22,453 bases of DNA from Chrysophaeum taylorii. Taxonomy: Eukaryota; Sar; Pelagophyceae; Pelagomonadales; Pelagomonadaceae. Position numbers and translations under genes: made by a program. The stretch covers positions 1 to 22,453 of the forward strand of contig JAQMWT010000291.1 in assembly GCA_029834535.1 (NCBI GenBank), read 5' to 3'. Under the pieces are notes generated by a model, which was not told where the DNA came from, searched no databases, and worked only from the letters and a program-made list of their open reading frames with translations. Below, in pieces: positions 7,240 to 15,620 of this stretch (positions are counted from its first letter, which is position 1; every line of letters begins with the position of its first letter).

Positions 7240-8136
7240 GTGAGGTAACGAGCACGAAGCCGGAGGAAGGGAGTAGCTTCCGTACGGCGGGTGAAGATAT
7301 CGCCAAGGTTGTCAAGGCGGGGAATGTGTTGGAGATCAATGATGTGATTGCGAGGATATTCAGCGGTGCTGTAAAAGCGAATGTCAATTGGCGGGTGCGC
7401 CGCGTGCTGTTATCGACATACATGGGACCGTGTGACGAGGGAGATCGAAGGCATCAAAAAGTTTGAGAAGCCAAGAGAGCCCAGCAGTATCGGCGTAAAG
7501 AGCGAGCAATTCAGCTTCAAAAGAGGAGCGGGCGAGGAGGTACTGCGAGCGTGAGCAGTAGGATATCATAGAGCCAGCAATGAGAAAACAAAAGCCAGTA
7601 GTGGAGTGGCGGTCATCAGGGTCGTCGGCCCAGCTGGAGTCGGAATAACCACAGAGACGAAGGGTAGAATCGCGACCAAGAACAAGGGCAAGATCTTGAG
7701 GACCATTGCAGTGGGGTTTACCAGGATTGTCAGTAAAAGGCGCACACGGATTGACGGTCCAAGTGATATCAGGGCGAGGCATAACAGAAAGAAACAAGAC
7801 ACAACGGAGAATACGACGAAAAGGGATGCGTGCCATGAAGACGTGAGCAGGGGAGCCAGGTGCAGGAGAAGCAGCCGCAGAAAGAGGAAGAACTTTGGGA
7901 GCGGGAGTCAATGCTGGTTTACTGTGGATGAAGCGATGGTCGGGGAGGATTTCACGGATAGCATGGAATTGGTCGATAGCGAGCGTGCGACATGCGCGAT
8001 CACGCGTAATGCGGAGACCAACGGAAGTGGGAAGGCTTTGAAAAACGCAAAAAGGAAGCTTGGTAATGGCCAATGCAAGAACGGGGGTGCGCCACAAGAA
8101 GATCATCAACGACGAGAACAAGGCGCTGAACGACAG
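7240..8136 (-). pseudogene. Copia pol: end of reverse transcriptase and RNase H, frameshifted
   Basis: Reading down from 8136 on the minus strand, the frame gives LVLVVDDLLVAHP, the catalytic aspartate pair of reverse transcriptase (usually YVDD). A frame change follows, then VGLRITRDRACRTLAIDQ (the 'LG..I..d....l.Q' segment). The RNase H domain has GYSDSSWADDPDDRHSTTGF and SSFEAELLAL, which supply the D and E catalytic residues. After another frame change the pol terminus appears as HIIDLQHIPRLDNLGDIFTR (about 7285-7344). At least two frameshifts separate these blocks. The family match is strong, but the gene is dead. Confidence 0.85.
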
Positions 8137-8141
8137 TAGAC

Positions 8142-8522
8142 TTAAGCATAAGTCGACAACTCGTCGGGGTCGAGTGGAATTTTGTAACGCGAGTGCGATG
8201 TCCGTCCGCCGGGAAGAAGCGTAGCGGCGATCCCGGAGCCCGCAGTCGCGAGCGCGACGTTTTGGCTCTTGCGGACGTACGCGAGCAGCGTCGTGCTCAA
8301 GAAGGTCTTTCCAGTGCCGGCGGGCGCGTCGACGAAGTACACTCGGCCGGTACCACTGTCGATGTCCCCACAGATCTCCTCATAGAGCCGAAATTGGTCT
8401 GGGTTCCTTTGCCGCATGCTGGCGACGTTCGCGATGACTTGGCTGCACAGCGCCTGCCTTTTCTCGGTCGAGTCGCTGAAGATGAGCTCGTCGACGACCT
8501 GTCGGCAAGTGACGTTCGCCAC
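8142..8522 (-). pseudogene. N-terminal PIF1/Helitron helicase fragment inserted in the copia RT
   Basis: The 126-residue frame has a Walker A motif VDAPAGTGKT (about 72-81) followed by ALATAGSGIAATLLPGGRTSHSRYKIPL, of which the key parts are SGIAA.LLPGGRTSHSR; this is motif Ia of PIF1-type helicases from Helitrons. It ends abruptly after about 55 residues beyond Walker A, so Walker B and all later motifs are missing. It lies exactly between the two halves of the copia reverse transcriptase, on the same strand. It covers a different part of the helicase from the three C-terminal remnants, so it comes from a separate insertion, perhaps of the same family. Confidence 0.8.
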
Positions 8523-8526
8523 CTAC

Positions 8527-8560
<34 letters not shown>
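8527..8560 (+). repeat. (AT)13(GT)4 microsatellite
   Basis: A pure AT run followed by GT repeats marks the junction between the helicase fragment and the copia reverse transcriptase. It may be the terminal microsatellite of the inserted piece. Confidence 0.9.
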
Positions 8561-9108
8561 AGCTGCAAGTGGCACCAGAATCGCGGACAAAGCTACAATC
8601 ATTGACAAGGAAGCGTTCTAAGTAAAGCCACCAGTGGGGACATGCTTGCGGGCAACCGTACCAAGAGCGACAGAGTTTGGAAATGAGTGTGGAGGTATCT
8701 TTGGGTTGGCTGGGAGCATAGCCTTCGGGTGGCCAGACATAGATGTCTTCGCCAATGGGAGCTTGGATAAAAGCGGAGCTGACATCCAGCGTATGCAAAT
8801 CCCAGTCGTGAACAGCAACGCCAGACAGGGGCTTGTATGAAAGCAGAGATGACATCTACAGGACGGTACGTGTCGTGGTAAGCAATGCCGTGAACCTGGG
8901 TGTAACCACGGACAACGAGATGAGCATTGTACGATTTGAAGCGGCCAGATTCATACTTCGTGCGGTGGACCCACTTCAAAGGGCAGATGGTGCCAGAAAA
9001 AGTAGAAGGAACGCGAACAACATCCGAACAACCGAGCTGACCGAGGGAATGATATTCTTTGGCAAGGGCTTGTAACCGACGTCCAGGATTTGGATGGGCT
9101 AGAGCGAG
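8561..9108 (-). pseudogene. Copia reverse transcriptase, N-terminal half, frameshifted
   Basis: From 9108 the minus strand reads ALAKEYHSLGQLG, then LKWVHRTKYESG, then NAHLVVRGYTQVHGIAYHDTYRPV, the standard opening of copia reverse transcriptase (kWv..K....g...r.KArLV..G..Q..g.dy..t..Pv). A frameshift near 8850 leads into WDLHTLDVSSAFIQAPIGED, then IYVWPPEGY and SWYGCPQACPHWW, all copia RT landmarks. The phrase DVxSAFIQAP is present twice, at 8827-8859 and 8757-8789, in different frames, indicating a small internal duplication. The domain then runs into the microsatellite and helicase insertion. A hydrophilic TKSSQPEP linker lies upstream (9300-9468). Confidence 0.85.
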
Positions 9109-10554
9109 ACAGAGGGGAAGGAAGACATAATGAACTAACAAACGAAAGCTAGAATAATTAACGTACAGGGAATGACAAGATGACACAGAATCGAAGGGAA
9201 TGACAAGATGACACAGAATCGACATGAGATGACACAGAATCAACAGTGCGTGGTAAAACGCCAGTATTGTGGGTTTGAGTTGGTTCTCCATTTGTTTCTG
9301 AATAATGTGCGCTTTTTGTCGACTTTGCGCGGTCGGCTCCGTTTGGCTCGACTTGGTTTTGCATGCTTTTTGTTTTGTCGGCTCTGGTTGGCTCGACTTT
9401 GTTGTGCACTTTTCTGTGGGGGTTGTTGGTTCTTCGGAGGTCATGGGCCCGGAGAATGGTCGGTTCACGTGATGGGGTGATCAGTCCCAGTGAAACCGGC
9501 GCATTCTCATCAAACACAGGGGACAAGGGGGCAACAGCGGAAGAACAGGTGACAATCGGGCAACAGCAGGAACAGGTGACAATGGGGCAACAGTAGACGA
9601 TAGCTTGGAAGCGTGATTCGAGAAAGTCGGAACAACGTTGAAGTGCCTTCGGTGGGTGACATTGCAGGAAATCTGATAAGCGAAACTGTCAGCAAAATCG
9701 AGGTCTGAAGAACAATAGCGACAAAAGTGCCTGGGATGACTTGCGTTAGGCGATTGTGGCCACTGAGAATCGCAGCGGGGCAAAGATAGCGGGAACACAG
9801 GCTGGTATATATGATGGCAGTGTACCAGACGTCTGATGAGAACGTGGCCTTTGGGCAGATATGTTGCATGGTGCATGGTGACCAGGTTATGACGATGGTC
9901 GGAGTCGACAGAAGCAAAAACAGGCGTAAACAGGGTTGATGCGAACGTTGGGTGTTTGGTTGTTGTGGCGCGAGCAAGTTGCCATGGGCACGACCGCGTC
10001 CTGTACGCGAAGATGGAAGACTTCGGACGCGCCAGCGGTGTAAGGAACGAACACGGGTAGACCAGGCTGCTGTATGCCAGCCTGCTGTGGCAGATAAGAA
10101 AGTGGCCTGTTTTCGCATTCGCAAGAACGAAGTTGCCATATGGGCCAACGTTGGAGGAGCAAGCGGCGATCTTTGCTCGTCATACTCGAATAGACTGCGG
10201 TAGAAGTTGGCGATAGTGGCAAAACAGTTGTGGCACGTAAGAACGTTCCAGATAGCGTCGTAGACGTAAGAACATTGCAGAGAGCGTCGCGGGTGCTGAG
10301 CACGGAATTCACTGCGATAGCAAAACCGGATTTTAAAGGTCAGAAAAGCGGCGAAAAGGCGAGAGTGCGCGAAGGAGAACCACAAATCACACAGCAAAGA
10401 AGCGTCTGTCCGGGAGATGAGTGATCCAACCACATAGGAAGCACGAAAGCTGCGCACGCGAAAAATTGACAGGCACAGCTTAGTTGTGGCGGGTGAAATG
10501 CGCGATGGAACGTGATTCGCTGGTTTTACCAAAACCGACAAGCACAACGTGGAG
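9109..10554 (-). other. Copia interior, integrase and protease not recognisable
   Basis: By position this should hold the copia protease and integrase. Minus-strand frames are long in places, but I find neither the zinc-binding HHCC nor the D,D-35-E pattern. Short tandem repeats are present, for example two 27-28 bp copies of AAGGGAATGACAAGATGACA near 9170-9230 and CAGGTGACAAT repeats at 9547-9596. The segment is either heavily decayed or replaced by unrelated sequence. Confidence 0.4.
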
Positions 10555-10841
10555 TGGATCAACAAATAGATGAAAATGCAGAACGGGGAGTGGATCAACG
10601 AATAGCAGAAAATGTAGAACGGGGAGTGGATCAACGAATAGCTGAAAATGCACAACGGGGAGTGGAGCAACGAATGGGCGAAATACAGAACGAGGAGGGG
10701 AGCAACGACGAGGGGAAAATACAGAACGAGGAGAGGAGCAACGACGAGGTGAAAATACAGAACAAGGAGGGGAGCAACAACGAGGTGAAAATACAGAACG
10801 AGGGGTGGAGCAACGAATAGCGGAAAATACAGAACGAAGGG
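10555..10841 (+). repeat. 36-bp minisatellite, about 8 copies
   Basis: A TGGATCAACGAATAGC-led unit of 35-36 bases is repeated eight times with drift. The first three units (TGGATCAACRAATAG) and the later ones (GGAGCAACGACGAGG) form two subtypes. The 36-base period keeps 12-residue repeats open on both strands (RGVDQRIAENVE on plus). It lies inside the copia body and is probably a secondary expansion. Confidence 0.85.
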
Positions 10842-11279
10842 CGCCTGTGCAATGGGAGCTAAAAACAAAAACGAGGGGCTTCCACAAAAACACTTTTCCT
10901 TCACAAAAACGAGGGGCTTCCGTGGGAGGGGGTTGTTGATGTGCTAGCGTCAGAAAATCGGCGGTACACACGCTGACTTGGAATTATCTTGATTGGCAGA
11001 AAGGTGCAAAGATGATAAGATAGAGTATCGGGAGGTGGATGTGAGACGTTGGGTGCGGCCGTTTAAGGCGGTGAAGGGGGTGTAATAGATGGTGGTATTA
11101 AGAAAAGCGGCGGAGTGGAACTAGAATCAGTCAAGGTTGGAGTAGGCATAGGAGCAGAAAAGGTAGTGTTACTGGTGTTTTGGTGGGTTGGTGTTGTTGG
11201 GTGTTGTTGGAGTCATTGGAAGTGTTGCGCTGTTGAGAAGAACGGCGATGGTGGGTAGGGCGTTGTCGTGGAATAGCTA
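10842..11279. other. Copia interior, nothing recognised
   Basis: No domain was seen on either strand. The stretch between about 11150 and 11230 is GTTG-rich (GTTGGTGTTGTTGGGTGTTG), which on the minus strand gives an asparagine/threonine-rich stretch after the gag zinc knuckle. Confidence 0.4.
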
Positions 11280-11744
11280 GGAACTTTGAAACTTGCGGCA
11301 GTCCCCCTTAAAGTGATCCTTGCAGCCGCCAAAATGACATTGGGTAGTGCGTCGGAATCGAGTAGAGCCAGGTTGTTGGGAAAGGGGGGCGTTTAGGGTA
11401 GGTCAGTTGGAAGAGTCTGAAGTCGTGGCTGACGACGCGGCGGATAGCGCGACGGTAGTGGTTGTGCATGCCATCTAAATTGTTTGTTGTTGAACTTCTC
11501 AAGGGTACAACCACATTCATCGGTACGAAACGCGAGACGATAAAACAAAGCCAGTAAGTCTTAAAGCACGATGCACGTAGTCAAATGCGAGGACACACTC
11601 GAGGGTACGTCGGATCAGGTACAATGCCGAGCAACTTGAACGCCGGTGATAGGTACAATGCCGAGCAACTTGAACTCCGATGATGAGCTTGTTGATGAAG
11701 TTCGCTACGCGATCCCACGGCCCATGTAGACATCGGTACTGCAC
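11280..11744 (-). pseudogene. Copia gag remnant with zinc knuckle
   Basis: At 11298-11339 the minus strand encodes QCHFGGCKDHFKGDCRKF, a retroviral-type zinc knuckle. C1, H9 and C14 keep the standard spacing, but the second cysteine sits at position 6 rather than 4. Upstream, 11517-11744 reads WDRVANFINKLIIGVQVARH, compatible with a gag capsid segment, and contains a 31-bp tandem duplication (about 11608-11670). Frames change between the two parts. Gag would coat the retrotransposon RNA; this copy cannot make a full protein. Confidence 0.55.
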
Positions 11745-12120
11745 TTGGAAAGTCGCGTGAAGTTCATGTCGCGGTTTTCATGGATATCAACGTTGTTGCT
11801 TGACGCGAAAGTCTTCTGCAGAGCAGCGAGATGCTTCTGCAGAGCAGCGAGATGCTGAGATGCTAGTCCAAGGGTCGTTGGTCGAGATAATGTGATCGCC
11901 GGTAGAAAAGATCATGTTCTCAAGACGACGTGGCCAGTGGTGGAAAAGATGTCGCGCACCGCTGAAGGCATCAGGTTTTTGCGAAAGTTTGCTATCTTTA
12001 ATTGCGATCGAGGACATGAGAGACGAGAACGAACCGAGCACGTAGCAATGAACTGAAGCCGAGGAGGAGTCGCCACGAAGTCAAGCACAGGCTCGACCGT
12101 GGAGAACACCTGCTGCCATG
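11745..12120 (-). other. 5' end of the copia body next to the 5' LTR
   Basis: The 5' portion of gag or the leader should lie here. Minus-strand frames of 65-84 codons exist without recognisable domain. A 20-bp tandem duplication (CTTCTGCAGAGCAGCGAGATG) is at 11812-11852. The sequence just inside the LTR (CATGGCAGCAGGTG on the minus strand) is not a primer-binding site I recognise. Confidence 0.4.
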
Positions 12121-12216
12121 TGACAACTGGAATGGGGCGTTACACTAGCGATAAGGGAATGACGTAGGGATACTGGATACGTGGTGCAGGGGTAAGTGTC
12201 ATAGCTTCCTCACACA
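12121..12216 (-). repeat. 5' LTR of the copia element (intact, 96 bp)
   Basis: Direct repeat of 6048-6050 plus 6963-7055. It is very short for a copia LTR and contains TGACGTA at about 12160-12166. It serves as the empty site that fixes the ends of Helitron-like copy 1. Confidence 0.85.
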
Positions 12217-12218
12217 TA

Positions 12219-13503
12219 TCCTTACTACTAATCGACAGATGTTAGTCTGTTTGTCTTTAAATGTCGACTGCTAAGAGGGGTGTGTGTGGGGGGGGCATGA
12301 AGGATGTGGGTGGGTTTGTGGGGTAGGAGGGATGTGCCTGACGGGCGGAGATAAGTACGCGGGACCTAGTCGGGGTCATCGCCGAGTCGTGGGGCAGGCG
12401 AAGAGAGGACGGGCCCCGCCCGTAGGTCGTACGCATGCTGCCGCCGGACGTATGTGCGACGAAGTTTGTCCCTCGATTTAGGGTAAGGATCAGGTAGGCC
12501 CGCGAGCCAGCCAGCCATTGATCCTCCAAGCCGTCTACGGCGACCTCGCAGACTGTTTCCACGACCCGCGGCGGCTCTTTCAGCGCGCCATTCTCACGCC
12601 CCGTCGAAACGATGTTGTCGATGCTGCCAACGTGCGCATGACCGCGGCCTTTTTTTCCCGGAGACGAGGCGTCGGAGTTCTTTTCGGCCGACTAGGTTGG
12701 GTCGGAAGCCGACGCCTCGCTCTTAACAGTCGAGTTTTCAACTCCCTGACAACCAACGGCATGCTGACTTTGATCGCGAGCTTATAGTCTTCGCAACCTC
12801 GACCCGTCGCGCGGCCACTGCAACGGTACCAGATACATGATCGATCGTGTCGTGTCACCGAGGCTCCTCCAACCTGTATCCCTTAAGGCCCGCCGACGCC
12901 AAACGATCAACAAGAGCCAGGGCCAGACGCCCCGCGAGGTCGGCGTCCTCTCGCCCAAGCCCGTCTTCTGTCACGTCCAGCTCTACGTGGCTCTCTGTCG
13001 ATCGGCAACCCCGAGGATATGCTCTTCTGAGTCGACGACTCCACCCTACCCCACACGTGCTGCGCAATACCGATAAGCCCCCTCCCGGCGTCTGCACGCG
13101 CACTGTAGGTGAACTTACTGGGACCAGGTGAACTTACTGGGGTTTGAGATTGGGACTAGATGAACTTAGTGACCAGGTGAACTTACTGGGACCAAGTGAA
13201 CTTACAGGGGTTTTTAGAGTGAACGCAAAGGCTAGCGGCGTGTACGGATCAAAGCAGCTTAGATTGGCGGAGGTGAGAGCGACGAGCTCGAAGGAGAGTG
13301 GGGTGAGTGGGTGTGAGCACGAGTGGGCTTACGCCGAACTTACTGGGGTTAGAGATTGGGACTAGGTGAGCTTACTGGGACCAGGTGAACTTACTGGGGT
13401 TAGAGATTGGGACTAGGGAACTTACTGGCCTGCACTTGTAAAGACAAACAAGCTAACAGACAGACAGACAGACAGACAAACATCTGTCGATTAGTAGTAA
13501 GGA
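12219..13503 (+). mobile_element. Helitron-like non-autonomous element, copy 2, with terminal inverted repeats (1285 bp)
   Basis: It begins TCCTTACTACTAATCGACAG, and the reverse complement of the same sequence closes it at 13481-13503. Removing it gives TA followed by TTTGCTATAC, as found in unit C near 17724. Unlike copies 1 and 3 it does not stop at CTGCACTTG (ending 13438) but continues 65 bases, through a CAGA repeat, to the inverted terminus. A G-rich insert of about 200 bp (12262-12466) also separates its 5' end from the helicase remnant. Nine iterons lie at 13105-13430. Confidence 0.7.
12518..13076 (+). pseudogene. C-terminal Helitron-type PIF1 helicase remnant (copy 2)
   Basis: It reads AVYGDLADCFHDPRRLFQRA, then NDVVDAANVRMTAAFF, then SLTTNGMLTLIASL up to a stop near 12787. 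In the next frame from 12837 come INKSQGQTPREVG and HVQLYVALCRS. The order matches the end of a Helitron RepHel protein. The HVQLYVALCRS variant of motif VI is the same in all three copies, so the copies share an ancestor that already had it. Confidence 0.8.
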
Positions 13504-13558
13504 TTTGCTATACAAACCCGCGGCCGATCTTTTTGAAGGTTGAAGGTCGACGACGGCG

Positions 13559-14065
13559 ATGGAGCCTTCGCCCGGCAAACAGGACGACGCGCTCGAGCCA
13601 GGGACGCGAGCCTCGACGCCGGTATCGGGGCTCCATCTTATCTTTCGGGGTTCTTTCGGGGTTCTTTCGGGGTTCTGGCGCGCGCAAAAAAGCGACGCGA
13701 TTTCGCCTTTATTACGCGCGAACTCCTCGTTTCGCGCGATGCTGCCCGGCGTCTTCGTCGCCGCTGCGACCGGCCACCGAAATCGACAACGGCTTGCCGC
13801 GCTCGCGAGCAAGGAAAACGATATACACCCTAACCCAAGAACGAAAAATTGCGCAGAAATCTTCAAGAACCGAACACTCAATTTCCACGGCGTGCGACGG
13901 CGTTTTTGGTCGGCTCCCGAGACGCGGCGGCCGTCGAGGCGGTGGGGGGTCCGGGGGTGTCCCCCGGTGGGGGGTTTGGGGGGCAGAGCCCCCCAATTGC
14001 CGGGGGGTTCGGGGGGCTTGCCCCCCGAGAAAAAGGCCGGAAAAAACCCGACTTGGCCTTACTAG
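13559..14065 (+). CDS. Unit A open frame beginning MEPSPGKQDD
   Basis: This 168-codon frame shares its first 20 codons with the frames in units B, C and D, with one Arg to Gln difference. It then passes through GVFVAAATGHRNR (internal repeat 1) and into the tail, ending in the GC-rich hairpin cluster. The hairpin-derived glycine/proline-rich end is unlikely to be functional protein. I do not recognise a family. Confidence 0.3.
   Translation: MEPSPGKQDDALEPGTRASTPVSGLHLIFRGSFGVLSGFWRAQKSDAISPLLRANSSFRAMLPGVFVAAATGHRNRQRLAALASKENDIHPNPRTKNCAEIFKNRTLNFHGVRRRFWSAPETRRPSRRWGVRGCPPVGGLGGRAPQLPGGSGGLPPEKKAGKNPTWPY
13942..14040. repeat. GC-rich triple-hairpin cluster, unit A
   Basis: Hairpins lie at 13951-13967 (5 G/5 C around TGT), 13976-13996 (TTGGGGGGC/GCCCCCCAA) and 14009-14028 (TCGGGGGGC/GCCCCCCGA). 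They are followed by AAAAAGGCCGG and an AT-rich ACTAGTCCACAATAATTAATT. Confidence 0.85.
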
Positions 14066-14121
14066 TCCACAATAATTAATTGGGAAACGTCAGTGTGTCC
14101 GTGAGGAAACATTACCGGACC

Positions 14122-14457
14122 TATACTTTCTGTTCTTTCGAGCATGTATGTTCGAAACGGCCCGAGAAAATCTGCGTTTTGTAAAGTCGATTTATTTCAA
14201 AACGCTTCACCCGCGACCTACTTTCTGTTCTTTTGCTAATGTATGCGCCAAAAGCACTGCTGTTTATAAAATGTTTTCTTCTTCCACAATAATTAATTTT
14301 ATACTTTCTGTTCTTTCGAGCATGTATGTTCGAAACGGCCCGAGATAATCTGCGTTTTGTAAAGCCGATTTATTTCAAAACGCTTCACCCGCGGCCTACT
14401 TTCTGTTCTTTCGCTACTGTATGCGCCAAAAGCGCTGCTGTTTATAAAATGTTTTCT
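14122..14457 (+). repeat. Tail module of unit A, tandemly duplicated
   Basis: A module starting TATACTTTCTGTTCTTTCGAG occurs at 14122-14279 and again at 14300-14457. Each copy contains the inverted repeat GCGTTTTG/CAAAACGC and the near-palindrome TTCGAGCATGTATGTTCGAA. Both copies are preceded by CCACAATAATTAATT, which may have mediated the duplication. Units B, C and D have one copy. Confidence 0.85.
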
Positions 14458-14576
14458 ACCTCGCTCTGGGAGAGCCTTGTAGTATGGGAGAGAGCGAAGC
14501 AGTTCGAGCGAGAATCTAGGGTGGCTGCGGTACGTACGTCTCGATTTCGGATCCTGCTGGTCGATTTGTGTGCTGA

Positions 14577-14672
14577 ATGTAGTCCGGGGAGTGTGGGTGA
14601 CGACCATTTTCTGGTATGTGGTGCGCCTAGGTCTCTGGTTTCGAGTTCGAATCCCGTAGTAAATTGGACACT
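14577..14672 (+). other. Unit A-specific insert of about 97 bp with a tRNA-like B box
   Basis: Compared with the equivalent join in unit C (near 19783, GTATGCTGGTAGTCG), unit A has about 97 extra bases. CTG flanks both sides. The insert contains GAGTTCGAATCCCG, a good tRNA T-arm and pol III B-box core. I could not fold a complete tRNA, so this may be a small tRNA-derived SINE-like fragment. Confidence 0.35.
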
Positions 14673-14836
14673 GGTAGTCGTAAAAATCGAGAGTATTACG
14701 AAGAAGAAAACGCCTAGTATCCTAACTACTAATCGACAGATGTTTGTTTGTTTGTCTGTTTGTCTGTTTGTTTGTCCCTCGATTTAGGGTAAGGATCAGG
14801 TAGGCGCGAGAGTAAGGTAGGCGCGAGAGCCAGATA

Positions 14837-15240
14837 GTGATCCTCCAAGCCGCCTACGGCGACCTCGCAGACTATTTCCACGACCCGCGGCGGCTCTTTC
14901 AGCGCGCCATTCTCACGCCCCGTCGAAACGATGTTGTCGATGCTGACAACGCGCGCATGACCGCGGCCTTTTTTTCCCGGAGACGAGGCGTCGGAGTTCT
15001 TTTCGGCTGACTAGGCTGGGTCGGAAGACGACGCCTCGCTCTTTACAGTAGAGTTTTCAACTCCCTGACAACCAACGGCATGCTGACAAGAGCCAGGGCC
15101 AGACGCCCCGCGAGGTCGGCGTCCTCTTGCCCAAGCCCGTCTTCTGCCACGTCCAGCTCTACGTGGCTCTCTGTCGATCGGCATCCCCGAGGATATCCTC
15201 TTCTGCGTCGACGACTCCACCCTACCCCACACGTGCTGCG
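14837..15240 (+). pseudogene. C-terminal PIF1 helicase remnant (copy 3), internally deleted
   Basis: From 14837 it encodes the YGDLADYFHDPRRLFQRA block; after a deletion that joins GGCATGCTGAC directly to AAGAGCCAGGGCC (near 15085) it resumes at SQGQTPREVG and HVQLYVALCRS. The deletion removed about 150 bases present in copies 1 and 2, with a 2-base (AC) overlap at the join. Motif V is truncated. Confidence 0.8.
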
Positions 15241-15282
15241 CAATACCGATAAGCCCCCACCCGGCGTCTACACGCGCACTGT

Positions 15283-15620
15283 AGGTGAGCTTACTGGGAC
15301 CAGGCGAACTTACTGGGGTTTGAGATTGGGACTAGGTGAACTTAGTGACCAGGTGAACTTACTGGGACCAAGTGAACTTACTGGGGTTTTTAGAGTGAAC
15401 GCAAAGGCTAGCGGCGTGTACGGATCAAAGCAGCTTAGATTGGCGGAGGTGAGAGCGACGAGCTCGAAGGAGAGTGGGGTGGGTGGATGTGAGCACGAGT
15501 GGGCTTACGCCGAACTTACTGGGGTTAGAGATTGGGACTAGGTGAACTTACTGGGACCAGGTGAACTTACTGGGGTTAGAGATTGGGACTAGGTGAACTT
15601 ACTGGCGAACTTACTGGCCT
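15283..15620 (+). repeat. Subterminal iterons of Helitron-like copy 3
   Basis: Ten matches to GTGAACTTACTGG (allowing one or two changes) are arranged in direct orientation in two groups around a 130-bp non-repetitive spacer. Longer phrases such as GGTTAGAGATTGGGACTAGG also recur between them. The same array is present in copies 1 and 2. Confidence 0.85.

Larger units (their letters stand above)
6048..12216 (-). mobile_element. Decayed copia-type LTR retrotransposon, minus strand, carrying nested insertions
   Basis: Two 96-bp direct repeats (left split by an insertion, right intact; 3 mismatches) bound sequence encoding, in minus-strand order, a gag zinc knuckle (about 11300), reverse transcriptase (9108-8560), the catalytic VVDD box (8110), RNase H (about 7600) and the pol C-terminus (7290). 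This is the Ty1/copia order. Without the nested pieces the element is close to 5 kb. Every domain is broken by frameshifts and no active polyprotein remains. The LTRs begin and end TG...CA. The flanks read TATTG on the left and, with the adjacent Helitron-like copy removed, TATTT on the right, a 4-of-5 target duplication. No purine tract is visible on the coding strand next to the 3' LTR. Confidence 0.8.
13504..14719 (+). repeat. Tandem unit A (core deleted)
   Basis: First of four related units that start with TTTGCTATACAAACCC...GGCCGATCTTTTTGAAGG. Unit A jumps from the first internal repeat (about 13810) straight to the tail, ACACCCTAACCCAAGAACGA, also seen in unit D at 21268. It therefore lacks about 1 kb of the GC-rich core. 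Its tail module is duplicated (14122-14457). It was cut from unit B by Helitron-like copy 3. Confidence 0.8.

Noticed and set aside
9510..10904. 464-codon minus-strand frame
   Set aside because: Its first third is the minisatellite read as hydrophobic repeats and the rest shows no gag, protease or integrase motif; unlikely to be one protein.
12262..12466. A gene in the G-rich insert of Helitron-like copy 2
   Set aside because: A 65-codon frame exists but is low-complexity and matches nothing; treated as filler inside the element.
15283..15620. CRISPR-like array of short direct repeats
   Set aside because: Spacing is irregular, spacers are shared between copies, and the context is a eukaryotic transposon.
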